DNA of 64,000 nt from positions 372,001 through 436,000 of the forward strand of contig CAVXFB010000003.1 in NCBI GenBank assembly GCA_963760935.1, written 5' to 3'. Origin of the DNA: CAVXFB01 sp963760935 (GTDB lineage Bacteria > Planctomycetota > Planctomycetia > Pirellulales > Thermoguttaceae). Numbering within the stretch: position 1 is the first letter of the stretch; each line of letters opens with the position of its first letter. A program made the translations under genes and the position numbers. Under the pieces are notes generated by a model. It had not been told where the DNA came from and ran no database searches. It saw only the letters and a program-made list of their open reading frames with translations. Below are positions 18,829 through 30,000 of the stretch, piece by piece.

Positions 18829-19773
18829 TCAACAATCCAGCGTACCTATCACTTCGGCCACAGAACCGGCGCCGAGCACGTCGAGCGCCGCCGGTAGAGC
18901 GTCGAGGATTTGTAGGGAAATGGTCGGATTGTAGAAATTCGCGGTGCCAATTTGCACCGCCGTTGCGCCGGCCACGAGGAATTCCATGAGGTCGTCAATT
19001 CCCGCGATTCCGCCAATTCCCATCAACGGTATCTTCACAGCCTTGGAAACCTGATAGACCACTCGCAGCGCAATCGGCTTGATAGCGGGACCACTCAAAC
19101 CGCCCAGCACGTTGCCGAGGATCGGCCTGCGGCGGCGCCAGTTGACCGCCATGCCGAGACACGTGTTAATCAAGGAAAGGCCGTCGGCTCCGCCCGCCTC
19201 GGCGGCACGCGCGATCGCCGTAACATCGGTGACATTCGGCGTCAGCTTTGCAAGGATGGGGAAGGAGCAGGCGCCGCGCACCCCCGCCACGACCTTCTCG
19301 CACTGCGCCGGATTGGTGCCGAAATCGACGCCGCCACTGACGTTTGGGCACGAGATGTTCAACTCCAGCGCTTCGATCCCCCGCTCGTCCGCCAGACGAT
19401 GCGCCATCTCGACAAACTCGTCTGCCGTCTTGCCTGCAATGCTGACGATCACGGCGGTTTCTAAGGACGTCAGGTACGGCAACTGTTTGGCAATGAAAGC
19501 TTCAATGCCGTCGTTGTCCAATCCAATCGAATTGAGCATCCCGCCGGTGGTTTCAACCGTCCGGGGCGGCGGATTGCCCACGCGAGGCTGCTTGGTGATC
19601 GTCTTTGGGAGGATGCCACCCAGCCGCGACATGTCAAGCAGCCCGGCCATTTCCCGGGCGTAGCCGAATGTGCCCGAGGCGACAGTGACCGGGTTGGCCA
19701 GGCAGAGGCGGCCGAGTCGAACTTCGAGATTGTGTTTAGCGGGCTGCAAGGGTAGTTGTTGTGTCAACGGCAT
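18829..19773 (-). CDS. pyrD: Dihydroorotate dehydrogenase, class 1B type
   Basis: A 314-residue FMN enzyme that oxidises dihydroorotate to orotate in pyrimidine synthesis. VRLGRLCLANPVTVASGTFGYA begins the barrel, GGMLNSIGLDNDG binds FMN, and ELNISCPNVSGG carries the catalytic cysteine of class 1 enzymes. GIGGIAGIDDLMEFLVAGAT is the FMN phosphate site. The length and N-terminus fit the NAD-linked 1B subtype, which normally needs a PyrK partner; none is adjacent. I chose the ATG at 19773; a TTG at 19788 is the alternative. Confidence 0.92.
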   Translation of the reverse strand: MPLTQQLPLQPAKHNLEVRLGRLCLANPVTVASGTFGYAREMAGLLDMSRLGGILPKTITKQPRVGNPPPRTVETTGGMLNSIGLDNDGIEAFIAKQLPYLTSLETAVIVSIAGKTADEFVEMAHRLADERGIEALELNISCPNVSGGVDFGTNPAQCEKVVAGVRGACSFPILAKLTPNVTDVTAIARAAEAGGADGLSLINTCLGMAVNWRRRRPILGNVLGGLSGPAIKPIALRVVYQVSKAVKIPLMGIGGIAGIDDLMEFLVAGATAVQIGTANFYNPTISLQILDALPAALDVLGAGSVAEVIGTLDC

Positions 19774-19988
19774 GGGCGCAGCAATCAAAACCGCAACGGC
19801 GATGCCACCTCGTATGCAGCGTGTTGGGCAGCATGTCCACGTTTGTCGTAAGACAGTTCTGCCATGGCACCCGCTACACCAAGGAAGGAATCGCTCTAGT
19901 GTAGCGGCTCAGTCCTGGAAGTGTCAATTTCACCCACAAACAACGAACCCGAAGGGGCCTGACGACCTGCAAGGCAGGCACAAGCAGA

Positions 19989-21425
19989 CTACAGGCTTTC
20001 CAGTTTGGGTATGTTGAACCCGAAATATTCGGCCGCGTTGCCGTAACAGATGTCGCGGACCATTCGGCCGATCAACTCCATCTCGCGGGGCAACAGGCCC
20101 TGTTCGATCTCGACGCCCAGCAGATTGCAGAGGATGCGGCGGAAGTACTCATGCCGGGTGTAGGACAGGAAGGAGCGGCTGTCCGTCAGCATGCCCACAA
20201 ACCGGCTCAATAGCCCTTGATTCGAGAGGCTATTAAGTTGCTGCTCCATGCCCTGCTTCTGATCGAGGAACCACCATCCGCTGCCGAATTGCATCTTGCC
20301 GGGCGTCGTGCCATCCTGGAAGTTGCCGATCATCGTGGCCACGACATCGTTGTGGACGGGGTTGAGGTTGTAAATGATCGACTTTGCAAGTTGGCCGCTC
20401 GAATCGAGCCGGTCGAAAAACCGTGACATCGGTCCGGCGCAGGGAAGGTCGCCGATCGAATCGTAGCCCGTATCCGGGCCAAGGGCCTTGAACATCCGGC
20501 TGTTGTTGTTTCGCATGGGCCCGAAGTGAAACTGCTGAACCCAGCCTTTCTTGGCGTTCATCACTGCCAATTCATAGAGCATGGCAGACTTGAACTTGGC
20601 CACGTCATCGGGCGCCAACTCCTGGCCGATGCGGATGCGACGCAGCGCGGCCGAGATCTCCGCCGGGGTATAGTTCGTGGCGTAGAAGGTGTCGAGGCCG
20701 TGATCGGAAAGCCGGCACCCGGCACTATGAAAGAAATCGTGTCGTTGCTGAATTGCATCTAGGTAACGGTCAAAACTATCGCCGATCTCGATACCGGACC
20801 GCTCGGCCAACCGGTCGACCCAGGCATTGAACGCGACGGCCGATTCCACGGCCATCGCCTTATCAGGACGGAACGTGGGCAACACCTGGACCGGAAAGTA
20901 GCGATCGGCGGCGATTCGATGGTGGTGTTCGAGCGTGTCGGTCGGGTCATCGGTCGTGCAGACCAATACGACGTTCATCTGCCGCATGATTCCCCGTGCC
21001 GAAAAAGCAGGCTGCGCGAGCTTGGCGTTGCACTCTTGCCAAATGCTTTCAGCCGTGGTGGGACCCAGCAGGCGGTCGTTGATGCCCAGTGGGCGGTTGA
21101 GTTCCAGATGGGTCCAATGGTAGAGCGGGTTGCGAAGCGTTTGTGGGACCGTCTCGGCCCATTTTTGGAACTTCTCGCGGTCCGGGGCATCGCCCGTGCA
21201 GCAGCGCTCCGGCACCCCGGCAGCCCGCATTGCGCGCCACTTATAGTGATCGCCGGCCAGCCAAATTTGCGAGAGATTTTCAAAGCGCCGATCGTCGGCA
21301 ACTTGGTCAGTCGGCAGGTGGCAATGGTAATCGATGATGGGCAGATCGCAGGCGAAACGGTGATACAATTCGACCGCGGCGTCGTTCTGCAGCAGGAAAT
21401 TCTCGGAAATAAGGGGGGTGATCAT
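19989..21425 (-). CDS. uxaC: Glucuronate (uronate) isomerase
   Basis: A 478-residue amidohydrolase-superfamily enzyme that converts glucuronate to fructuronate or galacturonate to tagaturonate. The metal site is IDYHCHLPTDQVADDRRFEN near residue 35. LYHWTHLELNRPLGI and NVVLVCTTDDPTDTLEHH are UxaC signatures, and the tail has GGWWFLDQ-type residues (here SGWWFLDQKQGMEQQ). I start at MITPLISENF (21425), preceded by CGAGGC; the frame is open further upstream. It ties the organism to uronate-containing polysaccharides such as pectin. Confidence 0.93.
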   Translation of the reverse strand: MITPLISENFLLQNDAAVELYHRFACDLPIIDYHCHLPTDQVADDRRFENLSQIWLAGDHYKWRAMRAAGVPERCCTGDAPDREKFQKWAETVPQTLRNPLYHWTHLELNRPLGINDRLLGPTTAESIWQECNAKLAQPAFSARGIMRQMNVVLVCTTDDPTDTLEHHHRIAADRYFPVQVLPTFRPDKAMAVESAVAFNAWVDRLAERSGIEIGDSFDRYLDAIQQRHDFFHSAGCRLSDHGLDTFYATNYTPAEISAALRRIRIGQELAPDDVAKFKSAMLYELAVMNAKKGWVQQFHFGPMRNNNSRMFKALGPDTGYDSIGDLPCAGPMSRFFDRLDSSGQLAKSIIYNLNPVHNDVVATMIGNFQDGTTPGKMQFGSGWWFLDQKQGMEQQLNSLSNQGLLSRFVGMLTDSRSFLSYTRHEYFRRILCNLLGVEIEQGLLPREMELIGRMVRDICYGNAAEYFGFNIPKLESL

Positions 21426-21516
21426 ATCGATGCCTCGCATGGCACAGTCGCTCTCGGCTGTGCGGCTTGTCTTGGTTGTTAGTCTCTCTCCGGCCGATGG
21501 CGGCCGTGCCGCCGGT

Positions 21517-22266
21517 TCACGTGCCCAGCGGTGGATCGGCGACGGCAAAGGCAGCGTAGCAGTTGGCAGCCGTCCGCTGGTCGTCGTGCCGTTTCACAAA
21601 CGCGCCGCGAATGCGAGCGCGAAGGATCACACCCTTTTCTAAATGCGTTCGGAACAATCGGCGTGAAATCTGCACAGATTTACTGCCTTCGTTGGCTGTT
21701 ACCTCATTCACTTGGAAGTCCAGAGGGTGAATCATCTCGACGTATGTCAACGTGGAATTCGGTACCCGGAGGAGCAGGCAGCCCGTGCCGGTTTCCGGGC
21801 TGAGGGTGTGCGGAGTGCTGCTCAAAGCCAAAGTATCCCAGGCGAGCGGCGAAGAACTCACAAGTCGTAGCGTCTCGTCGGCGGCAAGACGACTCTGCAC
21901 CGAAACATCCGGGCAGCAATCGAGCGCCTGTGTCCACACGGATACAATTAGATCAAACACGGCAAGAACACTGGCCGACAATTTGGCAGACGCCGTACGC
22001 CACAGCGCGTCGATGCGCACGTCCGCGGGTGGCGGCACGGCGTATACGGCAACCACGTCGCTTGCCCGCACGTAGCTGTCGACCGGTTTGATCTCCGCGG
22101 CGCCGGCACAAAACGAGCCGGTGACTCCGAGCAGATGAGCGCCGGCAAGTTGCTCGCTGGCAAGCACAATGTTGGTGATACCATCGTGCGGGCGCGTCGG
22201 ATCGACCACAGGGCAGGCATCCCGTCGCGAGCCAAATTCGCCTGTGGTCCGCGGCTTATCGTGCAT
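21517..22266 (-). CDS. Hypothetical protein, possibly carbohydrate-related
   Basis: A 249-residue protein without signal peptide or membrane segments. It has a beta-rich pattern (GAHLLGVTGSFCAGAAEIKP, SDVVAVYAVPPPADVRIDAL) and a C-terminal half resembling a small all-beta domain. I do not recognise the family. It lies upstream of uxaC on the same strand with about 90 bases between them, so it may be cotranscribed. A strong intrinsic terminator sits only 18 bases upstream of its start codon. Confidence 0.5.
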   Translation of the reverse strand: MHDKPRTTGEFGSRRDACPVVDPTRPHDGITNIVLASEQLAGAHLLGVTGSFCAGAAEIKPVDSYVRASDVVAVYAVPPPADVRIDALWRTASAKLSASVLAVFDLIVSVWTQALDCCPDVSVQSRLAADETLRLVSSSPLAWDTLALSSTPHTLSPETGTGCLLLRVPNSTLTYVEMIHPLDFQVNEVTANEGSKSVQISRRLFRTHLEKGVILRARIRGAFVKRHDDQRTAANCYAAFAVADPPLGT

Positions 22267-22283
22267 GATGGCATCGGGTACAA

Positions 22284-22324
22284 ATAAAAAACCCCGCCGC
22301 TCGCGGCGAAGCGAAACGGCGGGG
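22284..22324 (-). terminator. Strong intrinsic terminator just upstream of a gene start
   Basis: On the minus strand CCCCGCCG (22324-22317) pairs with CGGCGGGG (22299-22292), followed by TTTTTT (22291-22286). No coding gene lies upstream on that strand before the divergent gene at 22757. It therefore ends either a short non-coding transcript or a leader of the gene starting at 22266. Confidence 0.75.
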
Positions 22325-22756
22325 CCGGAACAGAGAAGAGGCCAACACGCTTGATGATACCAACTTTCCCAAATGTGTCTATAGCCACCCCCAAGAAATA
22401 TCGGCTTTTTTCAGGGAAAGCTTCGCCAACAAGCTAACCCGATATAGGGGATGAGGCGTCCTATTTTTTTGCCTTCTGAGGGAAGATGGAAGACTCTGAC
22501 GGTTGGGCGTGCAAATAGGGCGCAATACGTCGACACGTCGTCGCGAGCGAAGCAAAGTATCGCGTTGAACATCAAGCGGATTTCTCGTGGCGCTCACTAT
22601 GACGACGAGAGGAATCGGACGAACGGACGAAGTCAATCTGTTGCGAGCCGTCACCTGGCCCCTTGCCCGGTTGCGAACTATCCGCGCACGCCCTACGCTA
22701 TTAGCTTCACAAGTACGTTATAAGCCACTTGAGTGACGGGAGCTTCCGGGTCAGCG
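22325..22756. other. Intergenic region, possible untranslated leader or small RNA on the minus strand
   Basis: About 430 bases between divergent genes, with several T- and A-runs (22405-22412, 22463-22470). No coding frame is convincing. Transcription ending at the 22284-22324 terminator must start here, but I could not assign a clear promoter. Confidence 0.35.
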
Positions 22757-23557
22757 ATGAATACGATTGATGAGTATTTGCGGGTATGTGAGGAAGCGGT
22801 CCGAATTGGCGGCCGAGTGGTGCAGGAGTGGGTTGGCAAGTTTGACGTCCGTAAGAAGGGGCCAGCCGATCTGGTGACTCAGGCCGATTTGGCGTCGCAA
22901 GAGGCGATCCGTCAAACGGTTCTCGGCGCATTTCCCGAACACTCGCTGTTGGGAGAAGAGCACGATCGCAATGCGGCCGCGTTGGGGCTCGATCGCGCCG
23001 AGTATCGCTGGATTGTCGATCCGTTGGACGGCACGACAAACTTCGTCCACGGCGTGCCACACTATAGTGTTTCGCTGGCGCTGGAGCGCAATGGCGAATT
23101 GCTGGTTGCAGCAGTGTACAACCCAGTGGTCGACGAGTGTTTTACCGCCGCTCAGGGGCAAGGCGCGCGGCTGAACGGCCGGCCGATTCGCACGAGCGGG
23201 GTTTCCTCGCTGTCGGAGGCGCTGGCGGCCGTGGGTTTTCCGCCGAACCCGTCAGAAGACGCGCCCGACGTATTGCTGTTTCTGGCCATGCTGGGACGCT
23301 GCCAAGCCATTCGCCGCACGGGCTCAACGGCGCTGAACCTCTGTTACATGGCCGCCGGACGGTTCGATCTATACTGGTCGTACTCGGCCAAAATCTGGGA
23401 TGTAGCCGCGGGAGTGCTGATTGTGAAAGAGGCCGGTGGCTATGTTACCTCACCTTCCGGAGGGGCATTTTGCCTCGAAGAGACTCATTTTCTGGCAGCG
23501 GCGACCCGTCAACTGCATGCCCAACTAAGCGAGGTCGCTGCGACGGTCGTAGGATAG
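22757..23557 (+). CDS. suhB: Inositol-1-monophosphatase family protein
   Basis: A 266-residue Mg-dependent sugar phosphatase. The motifs in order are LLGEEH (metal Glu), WIVDPLDGTTNFVHGVPHYS (the DPxDGT metal and substrate site) and AKIWDVAAGVLIVKEAGGYV (WDxAAG). These are diagnostic of the IMPase/SuhB family, which cleaves inositol-1-phosphate and related sugar phosphates. The start is the ATG at 22757 (MNTIDEYLR); a GTG eight codons upstream is the alternative. It is probably monocistronic. Confidence 0.9.
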   Translation: MNTIDEYLRVCEEAVRIGGRVVQEWVGKFDVRKKGPADLVTQADLASQEAIRQTVLGAFPEHSLLGEEHDRNAAALGLDRAEYRWIVDPLDGTTNFVHGVPHYSVSLALERNGELLVAAVYNPVVDECFTAAQGQGARLNGRPIRTSGVSSLSEALAAVGFPPNPSEDAPDVLLFLAMLGRCQAIRRTGSTALNLCYMAAGRFDLYWSYSAKIWDVAAGVLIVKEAGGYVTSPSGGAFCLEETHFLAAATRQLHAQLSEVAATVVG

Positions 23558-23745
23558 GTTCCCCCACGGGCTGTATGCCGCGATTCACCCGATTCGCCGT
23601 GACGCGCGCTTTATTTGCCGCACTTTCTTAAGTACACTGGGAAAATAGGAACAAGTCTCGTCTAGCCCCATCTGTCTAATCTCATCGGTCATCTGGTATA
23701 CCGGGCGGCTGAGCCGGTCTGTGGCAAGCCGGCGGGAGGACTGGT

Positions 23746-26700
23746 TTGTCGAATCTGCTGCGGCCTATTGGTGCGTCCTTTGTGCTCATGCTCATGTGGT
23801 GTTGCGTCGCCGGGGCGCAGCAGCCTGTGGCGAGCACGCCCGACGCCGGTGGCAACGCCACCGCCACCGAGAGGCGGATCGAGGAGTCGAAACCGTCCAT
23901 CTTTTACTTGCCGGACAAACGGGGCGAGCTGCAGCCGGTTCTGGATTTCAAGTACCAGGACTTCGTCGATCTTTACAATTTGAAGAATCGGCTTCAGCGG
24001 CGCGATGAACCGCCCAAATATGTTCTGCAAAAGATTGACGTGGCAGGCACAGCCGGCAAGCAATTTGCCGAACTGACGATTCGCATCGAGATACTCCTGC
24101 GTGACGACGATTGGATCAGGATTCCATTGCGGCTCGACGAGGCGTTGCTCCGAGGTGCGATGAAGTATGCGGGAGGGGGCAGCAAGTTTTTGCAGTATGA
24201 ATCGGACGGCGGGGGCTATGTATGCTGGCTCCGCGGCAAGGCCGAAAGTCAGCACGAAATCACCCTCAGCGTTCTGGTACCGCTGGTTTCGACGGGCGAT
24301 GAGACCCGCCTGAAGTTGTTCGTCCCGCATGCGGCGGAGTCACAACTAACGTTGACGGTGCCGATGCCGAAGGCCGTTGGCCAGATCTCAGAGGGGGCTA
24401 CGCTGCTTCCTACGGAAGAGTCAAAGGGCAACACGACAGATTTGCGTGCCATTGGCCTGGGGGGAGAGGTCGAGTTGATGTGGCAGAAGGCCGGCGTGCC
24501 AACCGTCGATGCGCCGTTGGTCTTCGAGTCGTCGGCGGTCGTCCGCGCAAAGCTCGACAGTCAATCGATCACGTCCGAAGCAACGCTTCAAGTCCGAAGT
24601 CATGGTGCGCCCTTCGAGCACTTCACGGTACGACTGCCGCCGGGCGCGGAACTGACACCCGGCAGTCCGGGTGCGTATGTCATAACACCTCTCGATGCGG
24701 CTGCAAAACTGAGCGGTGAGCGGCGAGCGGTCGAAGTTCGCTTGCCGAAGAAGACAGTGGGACCGGTGGAGGTGCGCATCGCGTGCCGCCGCGAGTGCGA
24801 CCTGCTGAAGACACAGGATTGGCGTGAGTTGGCCGGGTTTGAAGTCGTCGGAGCGGTACGGCAATCGGGCACCATCGTTGTCTCGGCCGGGAGCACATGG
24901 CAAACGTTGTGGGGTCCCAGCAGCGACGTTCGTTCGACTGCGCCGCTGCCCGACCAATTGCGCACCGATGGTGTCGTGGCGGCGTTCGAATATGCCGCAC
25001 AGCCCTACTCTTTGACCGTCCGCCTGGCGCCGCGGAAGACACGCGTGAGGGTCACTCCAGAGTACATGCTGTTGGTCGGGCGGGATGAGATGCGGCTGGA
25101 AGGCCGGCTGGGTTACACCATCGTTGGGCCAAAGCTGGCGACCCTCGAAGTCTCGATCCCCGGTTGGGAATTGGATGGCGTCGGCCCGGATGACGTTGTA
25201 TCGGCCGATGGAGTGATCGTCAACGGCAGCGATGTCATCGTTCCCCTAGTTGGGCCAACCTCGGGAAGGGTGGAACTGCAAGTGCGAGCACATCGTCCGA
25301 TCAAGGCCGGGACAAAGTCGCTGATCGTTCCTATGCCACTACCGAAGTGTGATGCGGCCTTGCCGATGTCGCTAACGGTGGTGGCGGCCGATAACGTCGA
25401 TTTGAACCCAGACGTGCCAAACATCAAGGGACTGCTGCGTCAGGAATCGCCTCCGACGGGGACGTACACCCAGCGACAGCAAATCCCGCTTTTTTATCGG
25501 GGGACGAGCGGCGCCGCGGAGTTCGCCGCCGGATTTCAGGTGCATCGCCAACAGATTCAAGTCGACGTAGCCAGCCAAGTGACGTTGGGTGCGCGTGCGG
25601 CGGAAGTCGAACAGAAGCAATCCTACACGATTGCCTACGAGCCCGCCGATCGTCTAACGATCGCGTTGCCTCGCGTGTTGGCCGTGCAAAGGCGGATCCA
25701 AATTCTCTGCGATGGCAAACCGCTTCTGCCCGTGCCCGCAGCGGTTGCCCCGACGGGCAGTGTTGATAGTTCGCGGTATTTTGCCGTAGTTTTGCCCAGC
25801 CCTCGTATCGGCCGCTGTGAGTTGGTCATTTCGTACTCGGTTCCCCTTACGGCGCCGACGTTGAAACAGACTACCACGTTGGCTCTACCGCTACCGATGC
25901 CGCGGGATGGACGGCTTACAGCGAACACGCTGTCGGTGAAGTCGGCAGGGAATATTCGTGCCACCGCCGGTAGCGGCCTTTGGATCGCCGCGAGCGACAA
26001 TGGCGAGTCGGGGGCGCTACGGTTGGTTGCAGACAGGGTCACGGACCACGCCGAGCTCGATCTCGCTTGGCAAGCGGATGAAACAAGAGACGCCGTGATT
26101 ATTGACCGCGCCTGGGTGCAATCGTGGCTGACGTCACAGGAGCGTCAAGACCGGGCCGTTTTCCAACTCACGACAAGACTAAAAGAACTCGATGTGATCC
26201 TTCCGAGTGAAGCTCAGATGGACGCCAACGGCGTGCTTGTAAACGGCAAACTGACCGGCGTTCGAGCGGTGAGTGACCATCGCTTGCTGGTTCCTTTGGT
26301 TGCGCCGGCCAGCGGCCGCGCCTATGTCATCGAACTACAGTATCACTTTCCTGGACGACCGCAACGCGGCGCGCTTTCGCTCGAACTGCCGCGAATTGCC
26401 AAGGCATGGTCGCGACGTTTTTACTGGCAACTCGTCCTGCCGACGAACGAACACCTCATCGGCAACCCGGCCGGCTTCACGAGTGAGTTCGCTTGGACGT
26501 GGCAGGGCTGTTTCTGGGAGCGCCAACCGTTGCTGAACCAGACTGACCTGGAGGCCTGGGCTGGTGCGACGTACTTATCCGCAATCCCGGAGCAAGAAAA
26601 CGTCTACCTCTTTAGCACCCTCGGAAGCCCGCGAGCTGCCGAAATCCGCACGGCCAGCCGGACTTGGATCGTGTTGTGGGCGTCCGGTGCTGCCCTGGTC

Positions 26701-27033
26701 GCCGGGCTCGTGCTGATTTATCTCCCAGTCGTCCGGCATCCGGCGACGCTGCTGGCGGCGTGCATTGGGATCGTGGCCGCGGGATTCGTGGCGCCCGAGC
26801 CGACGTTGCTATTTGCGCAAGCGGCCAGCTTGGGGCTAGTCCTGGCACTCTTGGCAGGGCTATTCGAGCGCCGTGTGGTAGCCCGGCACCGGCGATTCGT
26901 TCCTCGTGCCGAGTCACCCAGTCGGCTGGCCGAACTTGGCTCTACGCGTACGCCCCCAGTTCAGCCGTTGAGCGGAGCGCTCACAGAGGCGATGCCAGTC
27001 GTCACGCCCCAGAGCCACGGGAATGGTGAGTAA
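23746..27033 (+). CDS. Giant secreted protein with C-terminal membrane segments
   Basis: A 1095-residue protein. The TTG start at 23746 is chosen because GGAGGA lies six bases upstream and a signal peptide follows at once (LLRPIGASFVLMLMWCCVAGA). The bulk is beta-rich, with repeated segments such as RLPPGAELTPGS and VPLVGPTSGRVELQVRAH. Near residues 45-80 it has FYLPDKRGELQPVLDFKYQD, a module opening that recurs in the next gene. At about residues 965-1040 three hydrophobic helices appear (WIVLWASGAALVAGLVLIYL and onward), then a polar tail. This suggests a large periplasmic domain anchored to the membrane by its C-terminus. The family seems restricted to planctomycetes and its function is unknown. 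It overlaps the next gene by TAATG, so translation is coupled. Confidence 0.6.
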   Translation: MSNLLRPIGASFVLMLMWCCVAGAQQPVASTPDAGGNATATERRIEESKPSIFYLPDKRGELQPVLDFKYQDFVDLYNLKNRLQRRDEPPKYVLQKIDVAGTAGKQFAELTIRIEILLRDDDWIRIPLRLDEALLRGAMKYAGGGSKFLQYESDGGGYVCWLRGKAESQHEITLSVLVPLVSTGDETRLKLFVPHAAESQLTLTVPMPKAVGQISEGATLLPTEESKGNTTDLRAIGLGGEVELMWQKAGVPTVDAPLVFESSAVVRAKLDSQSITSEATLQVRSHGAPFEHFTVRLPPGAELTPGSPGAYVITPLDAAAKLSGERRAVEVRLPKKTVGPVEVRIACRRECDLLKTQDWRELAGFEVVGAVRQSGTIVVSAGSTWQTLWGPSSDVRSTAPLPDQLRTDGVVAAFEYAAQPYSLTVRLAPRKTRVRVTPEYMLLVGRDEMRLEGRLGYTIVGPKLATLEVSIPGWELDGVGPDDVVSADGVIVNGSDVIVPLVGPTSGRVELQVRAHRPIKAGTKSLIVPMPLPKCDAALPMSLTVVAADNVDLNPDVPNIKGLLRQESPPTGTYTQRQQIPLFYRGTSGAAEFAAGFQVHRQQIQVDVASQVTLGARAAEVEQKQSYTIAYEPADRLTIALPRVLAVQRRIQILCDGKPLLPVPAAVAPTGSVDSSRYFAVVLPSPRIGRCELVISYSVPLTAPTLKQTTTLALPLPMPRDGRLTANTLSVKSAGNIRATAGSGLWIAASDNGESGALRLVADRVTDHAELDLAWQADETRDAVIIDRAWVQSWLTSQERQDRAVFQLTTRLKELDVILPSEAQMDANGVLVNGKLTGVRAVSDHRLLVPLVAPASGRAYVIELQYHFPGRPQRGALSLELPRIAKAWSRRFYWQLVLPTNEHLIGNPAGFTSEFAWTWQGCFWERQPLLNQTDLEAWAGATYLSAIPEQENVYLFSTLGSPRAAEIRTASRTWIVLWASGAALVAGLVLIYLPVVRHPATLLAACIGIVAAGFVAPEPTLLFAQAASLGLVLALLAGLFERRVVARHRRFVPRAESPSRLAELGSTRTPPVQPLSGALTEAMPVVTPQSHGNGE

Positions 27034-30000
27034 TGAGCGGCAGAACGCCAATGCTTCCGGTGCTCATGGGGTTGCTGCTGATCTTCGTTGGGCACGCGGC
27101 CACCGCCGACGATGCAGCGGGAGCGATCCGCTTCCAACGGGTTTTTGTGCCCGAGGACCGCATCAAGGATTGGCCCACGGTCCAGAGCAAGTATCTGCCC
27201 GTCGATCCGGCCGAATTTGAGCGCCTGCTAGCGGCATCGCAGCCGCGCACTGGCAGCGAGACAGTGCCGCCGACCGTGGCAATCGCCGCTGCCCGATACG
27301 AAGCAACGCTGCTGGGCGACCAACTCGTTGGCCACGCGCAGGCACGCGTAACCCTATCGGGCACGACGCCCGCGATGCTGACGTTCGAGCCCTGCAATCT
27401 GGCGCTGCGACAAGCCGAGTGGGACTCTACCGGCACAACGGACGCTGTCGCAGCCGAGACCTCAAAAGCAATCGCCGCAAGGCCCGCAGCGTTGGGGTTG
27501 GCCGCCGACGGCAAACAAAAAGTGATGGTAGAGCATTCGGGGCGGTTGCGCTTCGATTGGTCAATGGCCGGACACCGTGACTCAGCCGATGCGCTGGTAT
27601 TTGTTTTTGAACTACCCCAGGCTCCGGCCAATGAATTGTTAATCGAGTTGCCCAAGGGAATGGAGCCGGCAGTCGACCATGGACTGATAGCGGGCAGCAA
27701 GCCGGTCGGCGAGCAATCGCGGCGTTGGCAGATTGAAATGGGCGGAAGCTACCGGTTCCGGCTGCGAGTGTTTCCTACGGGCAGTACTGCTCGGCGTCCA
27801 CAACTGGCATTGCTGCGAGAGTCGCGGACCTACGATTTCTCGGAACGCGGAGTCGAGCTATCGGTCCAATGGCGACTCCAGGTTCACAATGAGCCTCTTC
27901 GGCAAATCACGGTCGCACTGGATTCCGGCTTGCACTTGGTTTCCGCCCGTTGCGGCGACCTGCCGCTGCCAATGTCCGTCGCGTCAGCATCCGAACCGTT
28001 GTCCACGCGGATTATTCTGACGCTTCCCGAGCCGATTCGCGACGATCAACGGACGGTTCGCCTGAACCTGGTCGGTCCCGTTCAACTGCATAAGCCCTGG
28101 AAGCTGCCGGGAGTCCGTGCGGAAGGCTTGTTCTGGCAGGACGGAACCATTACGGTCTTGATGCCGCAGCCGTTGGAAATCGAACAAATCGATCCGGTTC
28201 ATTGCGCCCAGATTGCGGTTGGACCACTGGCGGCGCCGCGCATCGGCGAGTCGCTGCAATTCCAAGCCTTCGGGCCAAACGCAAGCGTCGCACTCTCCAT
28301 TGTACGACCTGCACCCGCTGTGCATGCTCTAAGCGCCGTGGCGATTGAGATGGCCAACAACGAGGTCTCCGCGCGAGTGGCCACGAGCTTTCGCGCCACG
28401 GAAACAGCTCGCTTTCAGATACAGGCGGACGTCGCACCGCGCTGGATTATCGACAGCATCGAGTCGAGTCCTGTCGGGGCGGTGGCCGACTGGACGCTTG
28501 CAGCGCAGGCAGGGGCCGGCCAGCGGCTCACGATGCGGCTGGATCCGGCGTTGTCGCCAGCCAGGCCACTGCGGCTTGTGGTTCAGGCAAGGCGACCGTT
28601 TGCAGCCTCGCGGGAAAAGCTTGGAATTGGCGATCTCACGCCAGTTCGTTTCACAGGCATTGCCGACGCGAAGCAATTGGTCGGTGTGCAACCGATACCC
28701 GGCTACGGCTTGAAGCTTTCGGGCGACCGCCAGTTGAAACGCCTTAATGCAGCCAATCTGGCGCCGGACGAAGGCCAGCTCTTTGCGGAAACGCCGCGAG
28801 ACTTGCTGTTTGAAGTTGGCCCAGGTGCAAAGCCGCTGGTGATTTCGCTTGTCGGCAAACCAGCGCAGACGCCGACGTCCGCCGCACGCGCAATCGAAAA
28901 CGGACCGGCGACACCACCAGACCCATTGGTCACACAATTTCACTTGGAATCGTGGCACCAGCCTGATGGACTTGCACTGTATCAGGCGACGTACAACGTC
29001 CAAACCGCGGGACGTCGATCATTGCGGCTTAATTTGCCGCCGGGTGCGGTAAGCACTGATGTTCACGGCGTTTGGATTGACGGCCAACCGACCGATTGGC
29101 AAGTCACCGGGGGCGACGAGCGCAGACAGGTTCTGATTCCGCTTCCGGTGAATCGGCGAATATTGCAGGTGAGGCTTGAGTGGACGGCGTCAGGAACTGG
29201 CTTGGGAATTGTCGGGACGCTTGCGGCGGCATTGCCCGAGCCGGATCTGCCGATGCAAGGCGGAAGCTGGACGGCATGGCTGCCACCCGGCTATGGGGTC
29301 ACCGGCTCGAAGGGCACACCTGCAAGCAGAAGTCCTAGTTGGCCGTGGGGCAGACGCCTCTTGAGTTTGTGGGGGCCTTGGCTCAGTGCGCCGACGGACC
29401 GTGATAGTTTGGCCGATGCCGCCGACGGCGACGACACAGCAGGCTGGACGGCTTGGCGGTCCGACCTATCGGCGAAGGCGCCGGTCGAACTGGACTTTGT
29501 TCGCACCGCATCGATGCAACTGCTGGGAACCGTGGTTCTGCTGCTGACCGCCGGCATCGCTTGCTGGAAGCTAGCGTCGCGGCCTTTGATATTGTCGTTG
29601 TGCGTGGTTGTCTTTGCCGTCGTGGCGATAGCCGTGCCGGCCGCTTATGCGCCACTTGCATCGGGGGCTATGTTGGGAATCGCGTTCTCTCTAGTTTGGG
29701 GACCGTTGAAACGTCGGATCGCGCCGCGGTGTACGGAAGAGAGCATATCCCACGGTCCCGCACCTATTCCGCCACCCGGCAGTACAATAACGAGAGCCGC
29801 CTCGCTCGGGCTGATGCTGGCAATGGCTGTTGCACTTTGCCCAGCAATAGCGACTGGAGCGGAAACTCAGCCGGTGGTCGCAGCACAGGCAGCGGCAACG
29901 CTGAACCACCCACCGCCGTTGTACCGAGTTCTGGTGCCGATCGACGCTAAGAAGCAGCCGACCGGCGGCAATATTCAAGTGCCCGAACCGCTCTACCAAG

